A stretch of 64,000 nt of DNA from Gemmatimonas sp. (GTDB taxonomy: Bacteria; Gemmatimonadota; Gemmatimonadetes; Gemmatimonadales; Gemmatimonadaceae), in NCBI GenBank assembly GCA_025361705.1, contig JANYJW010000025.1, positions 1 to 64,000 on the forward strand, given 5' to 3'. Position numbers and translations under genes: made by a program. Positions 38,249-54,609 of the stretch are shown in pieces. The notes under the pieces are model-generated. The model saw nothing but the letters and a program-made list of their open reading frames with translations. It was not told the origin of the DNA and searched no databases. How positions within the stretch are numbered: position 1 is the stretch's first letter; the number at the start of each line of letters is the position of its first letter.

Positions 38249-41200
38249 GCCGACGCCCCGGCGTCCACCGCGAAGTACAGGCAGATCGTCGTGCCAACCG
38301 CCGCGCCTTCTCCAATTTCCACCGCGCCGTTGAACCGACGCGCGAAGGCGTAGACGAGTGGCAACCCGAGGCCGGCCCGGTTGCGCGTGGAGTAGTACGG
38401 CTCGAACGCCCGGGCGCGCTGCGCATCGGTCATGCCCAGGCCGGTATCCGAGACGCGCACAGCCGCATAGGACGGCGCGGCGGCAAGGCCAAGTTGGCTC
38501 TGGCGCAGTGACGAGAGCGAAACGACAGCGAGCGACAGCGTGAAGGTCCCGCGTGCTCCCATCGCCTCAACGGCATTCTCGGCCAGCGCGCGCAGCATCG
38601 CGGCCACGCCGTTGGGCTCGGCCCGCACGATCACCGGCTCGTCCGGCACCAGCCACTCCAGCGCGACGTCAGACGGGAACTGCGCGCCGAGCGACGCCCG
38701 TTGCCTCCGCAGCAGGTCCGACAAGTCGATGGCCAGCAGCACCAGCGACCGGTCGTGCGTGAAGGTGAGCACGGAGCGCACCTGCCCTGCCGCCCGCAAC
38801 GCGGCCTTCCGGATCTCGTCCACGGGACCCGGATCGTCGCTGTCAGGCGACTCATGCTCGATGATCTCGGCGTTGACGAGGATCGTCGTCAGCAGGTTGT
38901 TGAGCTCGTGCGCCATGCCCGCCGCAAAGCTCCCGGCGAGTTCCAACCGCTCCGCCTCCCGCACGCGACGCGACAGGATCTCCTGCAGCCGACGACGGCG
39001 CACAAGCAGCACGCTCAGCCACGCCAGCAGGCCGAGCAGGCCGGCCAGCGGCACCAGCATGGCGCGCCGCCACCAGCCCGGTGGCGGCACGACGAACGGT
39101 TCCAGCGTCGGCTCGACAGTCCGCACGCCGAGCGGCGTGCGCGCCTCGACCGACAGGACGTGGCGCCGCCACGGCATGCGCATCGGCGCCACCACCGACG
39201 TTGTACCGGACCACGCGGACCACTCGCCGTCGTCCACGCGCCACCGCGAGGCCACATCCTCGGGCGCCACGATGCCACGTTCGGTCGACACGCCCCACCG
39301 GAGCATCAGCACTCCCTCCTCGAGCCGCGGCGCCGAGATGAGCACGCGCGGCTCGGCGTCGCGCAGCTCATCGAGTCGCAGGCGCAGCAGCCCCGCGCCA
39401 AGCGTGCCAACGTAGATGTCACTGCCGGCAGACGCGATGGGCCAGACCGCCTGGGTGGGGAGGCCAAACGTGCGCGTGAGCAGGGACCACGAGCTGCCGA
39501 CGCGCACCCAGATGCCATCGGGACTGGTGGCCCAGAGTGATCCATCGTCGGCCCGTGCCACCGTCACCTGCCCTGACGGCGCGGGACCGATGGTCGCCGT
39601 CGATTCGAATGACAGGTCACGCCGGATCCGGATGATGCCATGAGACCGCAATCCCACCCACACACAGCCGCTATCGCCGAGTGCCAGTGAGAACGCGACA
39701 TCGTTCTCCGGCGGCGGGTAGGCGCGCATCAGCTGGAACGCGCCGCCAACGGAGTGCAGCACGCCCTTGTCCGTCGCGATCCATCGCACGCCGGAAGTAT
39801 CCTCGGCAAAATCATAGAAGCGCGCGGTGTCCACGCTCTCCGGCAACGCAATGGCCTGGATGCGGTTGCCCTCGACGTGCCACACGCCGCCTCGGCCATT
39901 GCGCCCCACCGGCAACCCAAGCAGCCACAGCGAGCTGTCGCGCCCCTGCACAATGCGGTGGATGCCGGCGCGCGACAGGCCGGGCGCGTCGGTGCGCAGC
40001 GTCCAGCCCGACGCCGTCTGCTGATAGACGCCGCTGAACGATCCGCCGCTCCCTGCCCACAGGCGGTGCCCGCGCGCCCACGCAATCGCGGTGAAGGGAA
40101 CGGTGGGAAGCCCCCCGTCGACCCGCAACTTTCCATCAGCCTCGGGAAATGCCACGCCGCCAGCGGTCGCCGCGACCACGTCGCCATTCATCGCGACGGC
40201 AACGCCGTTCACGCGATTGACGGGCTGCGAGGCAGCGACGCGCCACTGCGTCCACCGCTCGCTCTTGCGCCGCCAGAGCACGACGCCGCTGCGCGTGCCG
40301 AACCAGACGTCCCCATTGGCATCGAATGCGGCAGACGACGCGGTGGCGAGGAACTGCGGCGCAATGAGCCGCCGCCAGCCCTGCGTGTCGCAATACATGA
40401 AGTCGCCGGCATCGAGGATGCCCACCGCCGAGCCGTCGGATCCGATATCGAACGCTGCCGGGCTCTCGCTGCCGAACTCGGGGAACTGTGTCCAGCGTGG
40501 CCCGACGCTGGGGCCGCGCGCCCAGACCCCCTGCACGGGATCAGGACTCGCCACGACGACACGCTCCTCGCCCGCGGCGTTCTGCACGACCCGGGAGATG
40601 TTGCCCCGACCGCCGAGGAATGGCGGAACCGGAATCCACGCCCGGTCACGACGCTCCCAGAGCGCCGCTCCCACGGACAGGAGCAGCCGCCCCTTCTCGC
40701 CCACATGCAGCTTGGCGTTGTACGACTGCCGGGGCAGTTCCCCTGGCCACGGCTCCTCGACCCACCGATCGCCGCTCAGGCGGCGCAGTTTCAGCCGGTC
40801 CGCCACGACCACAATGGCCCACAGGCCATCGCGCGACACGGCCACCCGGCTCCACGACTGCACTTCCTGCGCAAAGGCCGGCAAGGGATGTGCGGGTTGT
40901 GCCCTGGCATCGACGCGGTAGATGGTGCCCTGCGCGGCGAACAGCACCACGCCGCCGGCGCCGGCCGACACGAAGTGCGCCCGTTCCGACGTCAGGGCCC
41001 GGCCCGACTCGTCGCGCACGCCCTGCCACCGGTACCCGTCAAACCACGCCGGACCACGGTCGGTGGCCGCCCACATCGTCCCATCCGTGCCACGCACCAC
41101 CTCATGCACGACCGGTGACGGCAGCCCCTCGGCGACACCAAATCGCACCCAACGCCAGTCCTCGACCAGCGAGGTCTGCGCCCGCGCCAGCATCGGCGTA

Positions 41201-41277
41201 CACGCCAGCGCCACATACGCCGCGAGACGCCAGGCCAGTCGGCGTACCTCGCGACGGGTGACGGTCGGCGCTATCAC
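38245..41277 (-). CDS. sensor histidine kinase with two-component-regulator propeller
   Basis: 1010-aa membrane sensor. Signal/anchor about 12-33 (ends LARAQ), periplasmic propeller repeats (about 35-700; unit endings like GTMWAATDRG, GDVWFGTRSGVV, VWVGLRSHGI), a Y_Y_Y-like domain (about 705-735), a TM helix (about 738-760), and a kinase core with His790 in MAHELNN, Asn901 and DTGLGM (944-949), then GLGLPLVYAF. No REC or HTH domain follows, so it needs a separate response regulator, not found next to it. GTG at 41277 yields a signal peptide; longer frames run through a 9-bp repeat array. Confidence 0.88.
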   Translation of the reverse strand: MIAPTVTRREVRRLAWRLAAYVALACTPMLARAQTSLVEDWRWVRFGVAEGLPSPVVHEVVRGTDGTMWAATDRGPAWFDGYRWQGVRDESGRALTSERAHFVSAGAGGVVLFAAQGTIYRVDARAQPAHPLPAFAQEVQSWSRVAVSRDGLWAIVVVADRLKLRRLSGDRWVEEPWPGELPRQSYNAKLHVGEKGRLLLSVGAALWERRDRAWIPVPPFLGGRGNISRVVQNAAGEERVVVASPDPVQGVWARGPSVGPRWTQFPEFGSESPAAFDIGSDGSAVGILDAGDFMYCDTQGWRRLIAPQFLATASSAAFDANGDVWFGTRSGVVLWRRKSERWTQWRVAASQPVNRVNGVAVAMNGDVVAATAGGVAFPEADGKLRVDGGLPTVPFTAIAWARGHRLWAGSGGSFSGVYQQTASGWTLRTDAPGLSRAGIHRIVQGRDSSLWLLGLPVGRNGRGGVWHVEGNRIQAIALPESVDTARFYDFAEDTSGVRWIATDKGVLHSVGGAFQLMRAYPPPENDVAFSLALGDSGCVWVGLRSHGIIRIRRDLSFESTATIGPAPSGQVTVARADDGSLWATSPDGIWVRVGSSWSLLTRTFGLPTQAVWPIASAGSDIYVGTLGAGLLRLRLDELRDAEPRVLISAPRLEEGVLMLRWGVSTERGIVAPEDVASRWRVDDGEWSAWSGTTSVVAPMRMPWRRHVLSVEARTPLGVRTVEPTLEPFVVPPPGWWRRAMLVPLAGLLGLLAWLSVLLVRRRRLQEILSRRVREAERLELAGSFAAGMAHELNNLLTTILVNAEIIEHESPDSDDPGPVDEIRKAALRAAGQVRSVLTFTHDRSLVLLAIDLSDLLRRQRASLGAQFPSDVALEWLVPDEPVIVRAEPNGVAAMLRALAENAVEAMGARGTFTLSLAVVSLSSLRQSQLGLAAAPSYAAVRVSDTGLGMTDAQRARAFEPYYSTRNRAGLGLPLVYAFARRFNGAVEIGEGAAVGTTICLYFAVDAGASA

Positions 41278-41466
41278 CTGATGGTCGCCGCCGGGCGTGC
41301 GAACCAATGCAACTCCAATAAATGTGTAGGCCGGTCGGCGCTCAGTGGCCGACAGCCTGTGCAACATAATTCTCAGGCACCGACTCTGCGAGGCTGGGAA
41401 GGTGACGGAGTGACGGTCGGCGTGAAGTTCGTGACAGCACCCGCGACCCGGTGCGTGCGCCTGCTG

Positions 41467-41538
41467 CACCAGCGGCACCAGCGGCACCAGCGGCACCAGC
41501 GGCACCAGCGGCACCAGCGGCACCAGCGGCACCAGCGG
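41467..41538. repeat. 9-bp tandem repeat, eight perfect copies
   Basis: Eight identical copies of CACCAGCGG (41467-41538). The perfect identity suggests recent expansion. The minus strand would encode repeated Pro-Leu-Val if translated, but no supported start includes it. It lies between the rpoC-end hairpin and the kinase gene. Confidence 0.95.
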
Positions 41539-41564
41539 CACGCGCCCTGCCGCCCGTCCATGCA

Positions 41565-41598
41565 ACGAGGCCCGCCTCCTCGCGGAGACGGGCCTCGT
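41565..41598 (-). terminator. hairpin at the end of rpoB-rpoC
   Basis: Perfect 10-bp stem ACGAGGCCCG/CGGGCCTCGT (41565-41574, 41589-41598), 14-base loop, starting 25 bases past the rpoC stop. The minus strand continues TTGCATGG, so only a trace of a U-tract follows. Probably the operon terminator or a 3'-end stabiliser. Confidence 0.6.
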
Positions 41599-41622
41599 GA
41601 GCCTGCCTACTGCCGTGTCAGC

Positions 41623-45930
<4,308 letters not shown>

Positions 45931-45933
45931 TGA

Positions 45934-50499
<4,566 letters not shown>

Positions 50500-50653
50500 G
50501 GGGTGTCCGGACCGTCTGGTGGACAGGCGAAAACCGCCCCGGCCCATCACGCGGCGATTTGCCGCGGGACAGGATCAGGGCGTCGAACAGTTCAGTTGTA
50601 CAGCAGGTTGGGGCGTGCGATCACGGGAGGTCGTTGGGGCTGAGGGTGGGAAC

Positions 50654-50682
50654 CCGGCGGCGCGGACAACCCGCACCGCCGG
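50654..50682 (-). terminator. attenuator hairpin between rplL and rpoB
   Basis: 12-bp stem (50654-50665 with 50671-50682) and five-base loop, 13 bases past the rplL stop. The single irregular pair is G.U in the minus-strand RNA and C.A on the opposite strand, as expected for selected RNA. There is no U-tract, so partial termination would lower rpoBC relative to rplJL, as in E. coli, or the hairpin may be a processing site. The rest of the 195-base gap shows nothing notable. Confidence 0.7.
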
Positions 50683-50694
50683 CAACCCCCGGCC

Positions 50695-51075
50695 TTACTT
50701 GACTTCGACGCTCGCGCCCTCAGCCTCGAGCTTGGCCTTCAGCGCGGCCGCCTCGTCCTTCGTGACACCGGCCTTCACGGCCTGCGGCGCGCCATCAACC
50801 AGGTCCTTGGCTTCCTTCAGCCCGAGCCCGGTGATTTCGCGGACAACCTTGATGACCTGGATCTTCTTGGCGCCGCAATTCATCAGCGTGACCGTGAACT
50901 CGGTCTGCTCTTCGACGACGGCGGCGGCCGGTGCGGCCGCACCGCCCGCGGCGACGGCGGCGATGGTGACATTGAACTTCGTCTTGAACGCATCAATGAG
51001 CTCGACCAGCTCGATGACCGACTTGTTGCCGATCGCGTCGAGGATCTCGTCGTTGCTCAGGGTCGTGGTAGCCAT
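50695..51075 (-). CDS. rplL: 50S ribosomal protein L7/L12
   Basis: 126-aa stalk protein recruiting GTPase factors. N-terminal dimer domain, Ala/Gly/Pro hinge near residues 40-58 and the factor-binding domain [28 protein letters not shown]. 46 bases after rplJ. Confidence 0.98.
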   Translation of the reverse strand: MATTTLSNDEILDAIGNKSVIELVELIDAFKTKFNVTIAAVAAGGAAAPAAAVVEEQTEFTVTLMNCGAKKIQVIKVVREITGLGLKEAKDLVDGAPQAVKAGVTKDEAAALKAKLEAEGASVEVK

Positions 51076-51121
51076 GGTTTGAATCTCCGTGTAGTTCCCA
51101 GGAGTCCTGGGGCGTTGTTGA

Positions 51122-51631
51122 TCAGGCGGACGCCTGGGGAATCAGTTCGCTGTTGCCTTCGAGCTGCGCCTTTCGCGCGTCGAGCGACAGCGCGAACGTC
51201 ATCAGGATGCTGTTGAGGTACCCGGCGAACATGCTCAGGGCCTCGTCGCGGGTCGGCATCGTGGCGAGCTTGCTGACCATCGCCTGGTCGACCACCGCCC
51301 CTTCATAAATGCCGCCCTTCACCGTGGGCCGCTGGTCGTTCGCCTTGGCGAAGTCGGCCAGCACCTTGGCCGCCGCAATGGCGTCCTTCGCCACCACCAC
51401 GCCCGTCGGGCCCTTGATCGGCTGCCCCACCAGCCCGCACTCGTTCACCGCGCGGATGGCCAGCGAGTTCTTGATCACCACATACTCCACCCCGGCGCGC
51501 CGCAGGCGGCGCCGCAGGTCCGTCATCCGCTTCACGTTCAGCCCGGTGAAGTCGGTGTAGTACAGGGCGCTGGCGCCCTTGATCTTCTCGCTGAGCTCGG
51601 CGACGAGCTTTTCCTTGTCTGTGCGCTTCAT
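51122..51631 (-). CDS. rplJ: 50S ribosomal protein L10
   Basis: 169-aa stalk base. [25 protein letters not shown] and [10 protein letters not shown] identify it. Only 6 bases separate it from rplA, so the L10 autoregulatory leader known before rplJ in E. coli has no room in the gap; any such control must act within rplA or elsewhere. Confidence 0.97.
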   Translation of the reverse strand: MKRTDKEKLVAELSEKIKGASALYYTDFTGLNVKRMTDLRRRLRRAGVEYVVIKNSLAIRAVNECGLVGQPIKGPTGVVVAKDAIAAAKVLADFAKANDQRPTVKGGIYEGAVVDQAMVSKLATMPTRDEALSMFAGYLNSILMTFALSLDARKAQLEGNSELIPQASA

Positions 51632-51637
51632 GGCTCG

Positions 51638-52330
51638 TTACCGGTAGGGGGTGGTGTCGACCTTCACCCCGGGGCCCATCGTCGACGAGACCGAGACGTT
51701 CCGCACATAGACGCCCTTCGCGGCCGCCGGCTTGGAACGCATGATCTGGTCCATGAAGGCGGAGAAGTTCGTCGCGAGCGCGTCGGCCTCGAACGACACC
51801 TTGCCGATCTTGGCGTGCACATTGCCGCCCTTGTCGACCCGGAACTCGATCTTGCCGGCCTTGGTCTCCTTCACGGCCTGGCCCACGTTCATCGTCACGG
51901 TGCCCGCCTTGGGGTTCGGCATCAGCCCGCGGGGGCCGAGCACGCGCCCCAGCTGGCCCACCTGGCCCATCTGGTCGGGCGTGGCAATCATGACGTCAAA
52001 GTCGGTCCAGCCTTCCTTGATCTTGGCGATGTACTCGGTGCCGACGAAATCGGCGCCCGCGGCCTCGGCTTCCTTCGCCTTGTCGCCGACGGCGATCACC
52101 AGCACGCGCACCGTCGCACCCGTTCCCGCCGGGAGGACCACGGTGCCGCGCACCACCTGATCGGCGTGGCGCGGATCGACGCCGAGGCGCACCACCACCT
52201 CCACCGTCTCATCGAACGTCGCGAACGCGCCGGTCTTTACCAGCGCGAGCGCCTGCGGAGCCGCGTACGCCGTGTCGACGTTCCGCTTGGTGGCCGCAGC
52301 GCGATACTTCTTGCCATGGAGGTGGTTCAT
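51638..52330 (-). CDS. rplA: 50S ribosomal protein L1
   Basis: 230-aa L1-stalk protein. [38 protein letters not shown] and the C-terminal TMGPGVKVD are typical. The ATG overlaps the rplK stop by one base. L1 often represses the L11 operon through an mRNA mimic; none was proven in the nusG-rplK gap. Confidence 0.98.
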   Translation of the reverse strand: MNHLHGKKYRAAATKRNVDTAYAAPQALALVKTGAFATFDETVEVVVRLGVDPRHADQVVRGTVVLPAGTGATVRVLVIAVGDKAKEAEAAGADFVGTEYIAKIKEGWTDFDVMIATPDQMGQVGQLGRVLGPRGLMPNPKAGTVTMNVGQAVKETKAGKIEFRVDKGGNVHAKIGKVSFEADALATNFSAFMDQIMRSKPAAAKGVYVRNVSVSSTMGPGVKVDTTPYR

Positions 52331-52752
52331 CAGTCCTTTACCTCCACGCCCATCGAGCGCGCGGCGCCGGCGACCATCGCCATGGCCGACTCGATGGAGT
52401 CGCAGTTGAGGTCGGGCATCTTGAGCTCGGCAATCTTCTTGACCTGCGCCTTGCTGATGACCCCCACCTTGTTGCGATTGGGCTGACCTGACCCCTTGTC
52501 CAGTCCAAGCTCCTTCATGATGAGGATCGCCGCGGGCGGCGTCTTCAGAATGAAGGTGAAGGACTTGTCGGCGAAAATCGTGATCTCGACCGGGAGAATC
52601 GTGTCCTGGCCCTGCGTCCGAGCGTTAAACTCTTTGCAGAAACCCATGATGTTGATTCCCTGCGGGCCGAGCGCGGTGCCGACCGGCGGGGCCGGGTTCG
52701 CCTTGCCTGCAGGAATCTGCAGTTTGACGAAACCGACGACCTTTTTTGCCAT
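52330..52752 (-). CDS. rplK: 50S ribosomal protein L11
   Basis: 140-aa protein of the GTPase centre. [29 protein letters not shown]-type start (checked in parts), the Pro-rich hinge, and [25 protein letters not shown] at 52752 fits the family; the longer frame runs into the gap. Confidence 0.98.
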   Translation of the reverse strand: MAKKVVGFVKLQIPAGKANPAPPVGTALGPQGINIMGFCKEFNARTQGQDTILPVEITIFADKSFTFILKTPPAAILIMKELGLDKGSGQPNRNKVGVISKAQVKKIAELKMPDLNCDSIESAMAMVAGAARSMGVEVKD

Positions 52753-52873
52753 GGTGCTCCTCTGACGTTCAGGCCGGGCGCCCATCGCCCAGCCGACTCC
52801 CACGGTGTGATTTGCGAGGTCGTGGTGGCCCTCGGTGCGTGAGTGCGGCAGCCGTCACACGCGGCACTCCAGA

Positions 52874-52936
52874 GATATCAGACGTCAGAATGCAGATGGC
52901 AGATCATCTGCCACCTGCCCACTGCCTTCTGCCATC
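52874..52936. repeat. heptad palindrome element (nusG-rplK gap), nine units in register
   Basis: Exactly 63 bases of nine heptads. Left: GATATCA (52874), GACGTCA (52881), GAATGCA (52888), GATGGCA (52895). Centre: GATCATC (52902). Right: TGCCACC (52909), TGCCCAC (52916), TGCCTTC (52923), TGCCATC (52930). TGGCAGATcATCTGCCA at 52897-52913 is a perfect core palindrome; GATGGCA and the last TGCCATC also pair. It lies 58 to 120 bases past the nusG stop, in the transcribed gap. Confidence 0.93.
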
Positions 52937-52958
52937 TCTTCGGCGGCATTGCGGTCGA

Positions 52959-52976
52959 AGCGATTGAGGAATCGCT
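52959..52976 (-). other. small hairpin after nusG
   Basis: AGCGATT/AATCGCT, a perfect 7-bp stem with a four-base loop, 19 bases past the nusG stop. No U-tract follows, so it is not a standard terminator. It may contribute to control of the downstream L11 operon or mark an mRNA-processing site. Confidence 0.5.
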
Positions 52977-52994
52977 CCGCCGTGGGCGCTCCGC

Positions 52995-53537
52995 CTAGTG
53001 CGCCCGCAACTGCAGGTAATCCAGCTCCACGGACGTCGGACGGCCGAACAGCGACACCGACACCCGCACCTTGCCCTTGTCGGGCATCACGTCTTCGACC
53101 ACACCGTTGAAGTCCGTGAACGGACCGTCGGTGATGGCCACGGCCTGCCCGATGAGGAACGGGATCTCCTCCTTGGGTGCCACTTCCTCCGCTTCATCGG
53201 CGAGGCCGAGGAGGCGGCGGACTTCGTCGTCGCGCAATGGCGCCGGCTCGCGTTCCTTGCCGACGAACTTGATGACCCCCTGGAGACTGCCGATGGTGTG
53301 CAGCGCGTCCTCGTGCGCCTCCATCTCCACCAGCACGTAGCCGGGGTACACCTTGCGCTCGACCGTGACTTTCTTGCCCGCCTTGATCTCGACGACTTCT
53401 TCCGTCGGCACGAGCGCCTGCCGAATGGCACGCGCCTCGGGGGCCGCCGGATCCGCGTCAATCTTGCGCTGGATCAGCGACCGCACCTTGTTCTCGTGCC
53501 CAGACGTCGTCTGGACGGCGTAAAACCGATGCGACAC
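52995..53537 (-). CDS. nusG: transcription termination/antitermination factor NusG
   Basis: 180 aa. NGN domain (about 1-115; FYAVQTTSGHENKV, VYPGYVLVEM) and KOW domain (about 127-180; GQAVAITDGPFTDFNGVVEDV). Couples RNA polymerase to Rho or the ribosome. Begins at GTG 53537 with AGGAG 8 bases upstream, 8 bases after secE. Confidence 0.98.
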   Translation of the reverse strand: MSHRFYAVQTTSGHENKVRSLIQRKIDADPAAPEARAIRQALVPTEEVVEIKAGKKVTVERKVYPGYVLVEMEAHEDALHTIGSLQGVIKFVGKEREPAPLRDDEVRRLLGLADEAEEVAPKEEIPFLIGQAVAITDGPFTDFNGVVEDVMPDKGKVRVSVSLFGRPTSVELDYLQLRAH

Positions 53538-53545
53538 GAAGGCTC

Positions 53546-53767
53546 CTAGAACGCCGAGGGGAGGCGCACCAGCAACTGCTGGAGCACCACGTCCATCAGC
53601 GCAATCACGCCCCCGATGAACAACGAGAGCAACACGACGCCAACGGAAAGCTGCCGCACCTGGGGCACGTCGGGCCACGTCACCCGCTTCATCTCGGCCA
53701 TCACGTCATGATAGAACGTGACGACCTTCTGCACCGGGCCCTGTGGCACCACCTCGACGACGGCCAT
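53546..53767 (-). CDS. secE: preprotein translocase subunit SecE
   Basis: 73-aa single-helix SecE (VVTFYHDVMAEMKRVTWPD, then a helix VGVVLLSLFIGGVIALMDVV). Clamps SecY. ATG at 53767 lies 1 base past the rpmG stop; the longer frame above it is rpmG shadow. Confidence 0.96.
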   Translation of the reverse strand: MAVVEVVPQGPVQKVVTFYHDVMAEMKRVTWPDVPQVRQLSVGVVLLSLFIGGVIALMDVVLQQLLVRLPSAF

Positions 53768-53768
53768 G

Positions 53769-53921
53769 CTACTTCGTCTCCTTGTGGACCACGTGCTTGT
53801 TGCAGCGCGGGCAATACTTCTTCCACTCGACCCGCTCGGGATGCAGGCGCTTGTTCTTGGTGGTGAAGTAGTTGCGATTCTTGCAATCACTGCACGCGAG
53901 AATGATCTTGTCGCGGGGCAT
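53769..53921 (-). CDS. rpmG: 50S ribosomal protein L33
   Basis: 50-aa zinc-ribbon L33, [18 protein letters not shown] followed by CPRCNKH, with CxxC pairs intact (zinc form). GAGG 8-9 bases upstream. Its position between the tRNA cluster and secE matches many Gram-positives and other phyla. The next gene starts 1 base later. Confidence 0.95.
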   Translation of the reverse strand: MPRDKIILACSDCKNRNYFTTKNKRLHPERVEWKKYCPRCNKHVVHKETK

Positions 53922-53976
53922 GTCTGGTACCTCTTGGGTCCTGCTGAGATTGGCGGTTCACGGTTGACCGCCCCCG

Positions 53977-53992
53977 TAGCACGATCGTGCTA
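53977..53992. promoter_or_regulatory. 16-bp perfect palindrome upstream of rpmG
   Basis: TAGCACGATCGTGCTA is a perfect dyad with no loop, 56 bases before the rpmG start and 70 bases past the tRNA-Thr end. Symmetry without a loop fits a dimeric DNA-binding protein better than an RNA hairpin, but nothing identifies a factor. Confidence 0.5.
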
Positions 53993-54008
53993 TGCACTCG
54001 CACAGTAC

Positions 54009-54060
54009 TGCCCCTGCCCCTGCCCCTGCACCTGCCCCTGCCCCTGCACCTGCCCCTGCA
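54009..54060. repeat. 6-bp tandem repeat between tRNA-Thr and rpmG
   Basis: Eight complete hexamers, six TGCCCC and two TGCACC, from 54009 to 54056, with the TGCACC units spaced every third copy. The array begins immediately 3' of the tRNA-Thr(GGT). It is not coding. Confidence 0.9.
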
Positions 54061-54061
54061 G

Positions 54062-54134
54062 AGCTCACGACCAGAATCGAACTGGTGACCTCTTCATTAC
54101 CAATGAAGTGCTCTGCCGACTGAGCTACGTGAGC
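54062..54134 (-). tRNA. tRNA-Thr(GGT)
   Basis: Folds as a full cloverleaf: acceptor GCTCACG/CGTGAGC, D-arm GCTCAGTCGGCAGAGC, anticodon arm CTTCATTGGTAATGAAG with GGT in the loop, T-arm with TTCGATT. 73 bases with U discriminator. CCA is not encoded. Fourth and last tRNA of the cluster. Confidence 0.97.
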
Positions 54135-54168
54135 AACATCCAGCAGTCCATCGTCTATCGCCTACAAG

Positions 54169-54241
54169 AGCGGGAGACGGGGCTCGAACCCGCGACATCA
54201 AGCTTGGAAGGCTTGCGCTCTACCAGCTGAGCTACTCCCGC
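54169..54241 (-). tRNA. tRNA-Gly(TCC)
   Basis: Cloverleaf with acceptor GCGGGAG/CTCCCGC, D-arm GCTCAGCTGGTAGAGC, anticodon arm CAAGCCTTCCAAGCTTG (TCC) and T-loop TTCGAGC. 73 bases, no encoded CCA. Confidence 0.97.
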
Positions 54242-54316
54242 GAGTCCTCCGACGTTCCCTCACGGCCCATCCGGCGCCGCCTCCTGCCGATCCCTCGCCT
54301 CACTGCGATTGCCCAG

Positions 54317-54399
54317 TGGTGGGGGAAGGATTCGAACCTTCGAAGGCGTACGCCGGCAGATTTACAGTCTGCTCCCGTTGGCCACTTGGGTACCCCACC
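54317..54399 (-). tRNA. tRNA-Tyr(GTA)
   Basis: Class II tRNA of 83 bases with a long variable arm. Acceptor GGTGGGG/CCCCACC, anticodon loop CTGTAAA (GTA), T-arm TTCGAAT; A discriminator. No encoded CCA. Confidence 0.97.
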
Positions 54400-54441
54400 A
54401 ATTTGTTCCCCCGCACTCGTACCCATCGCCAACACCAACAG

Positions 54442-54514
54442 AGCTGACGGCGAGAGTCGAACTCGCAACCGCTTGATTACAAATCAAGTGCTCTGCCAGT
54501 TGAGCTACGTCAGC
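54442..54514 (-). tRNA. tRNA-Thr(TGT)
   Basis: Cloverleaf with acceptor GCTGACG/CGTCAGC, anticodon arm CTTGATTTGTAATCAAG (TGT), T-loop TTCGACT. 73 bases, no encoded CCA. First transcribed gene, 27 bases past the promoter -10. Confidence 0.97.
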
Positions 54515-54540
54515 GACTGGCTCGTTTGCGCAAGACTCTT

Positions 54541-54569
54541 ACAATACTCACCTCGCGCACAGGTGTCAA
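54541..54569 (-). promoter_or_regulatory. promoter for the tRNA-rpmG-secE-nusG cluster
   Basis: Minus-strand TTGACA (54564-54569), a 17-base spacer and TATTGT (54541-54546). The best-matching housekeeping promoter in the window. Initiation near 54534, about 20 bases before tRNA-Thr(TGT). No terminator was found between the tRNAs and rpmG, so read-through into the ribosomal and rpo genes is possible. Confidence 0.8.
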
Positions 54570-54609
54570 GCCGTTGCAATTGTTGGCGTTAGGGCGGCTC
54601 CGACGACCA

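Larger units (their letters stand above)
41278..41622. other. 345-base spacer between rpoC and the propeller kinase
   Basis: Holds, from the kinase side, about 120 bases with several AT-richer patches (for example near 41320 and 41370) that may contain the kinase promoter but show no clear hexamers, then an eight-copy 9-bp array and the rpoC-end hairpin. No gene was recognised. Confidence 0.5.

Noticed and set aside
41278-41565. N-terminal extension of the propeller kinase through Pro-Leu-Val repeats
   Set aside because: The extension is encoded by a 9-bp DNA repeat, spans the spacer and would bury the signal peptide at residue 108 or later.
52959-52976. Intrinsic terminator after nusG
   Set aside because: The 7-bp hairpin has no U-tract and the L11 operon follows in the same direction, so it was kept only as a hairpin.
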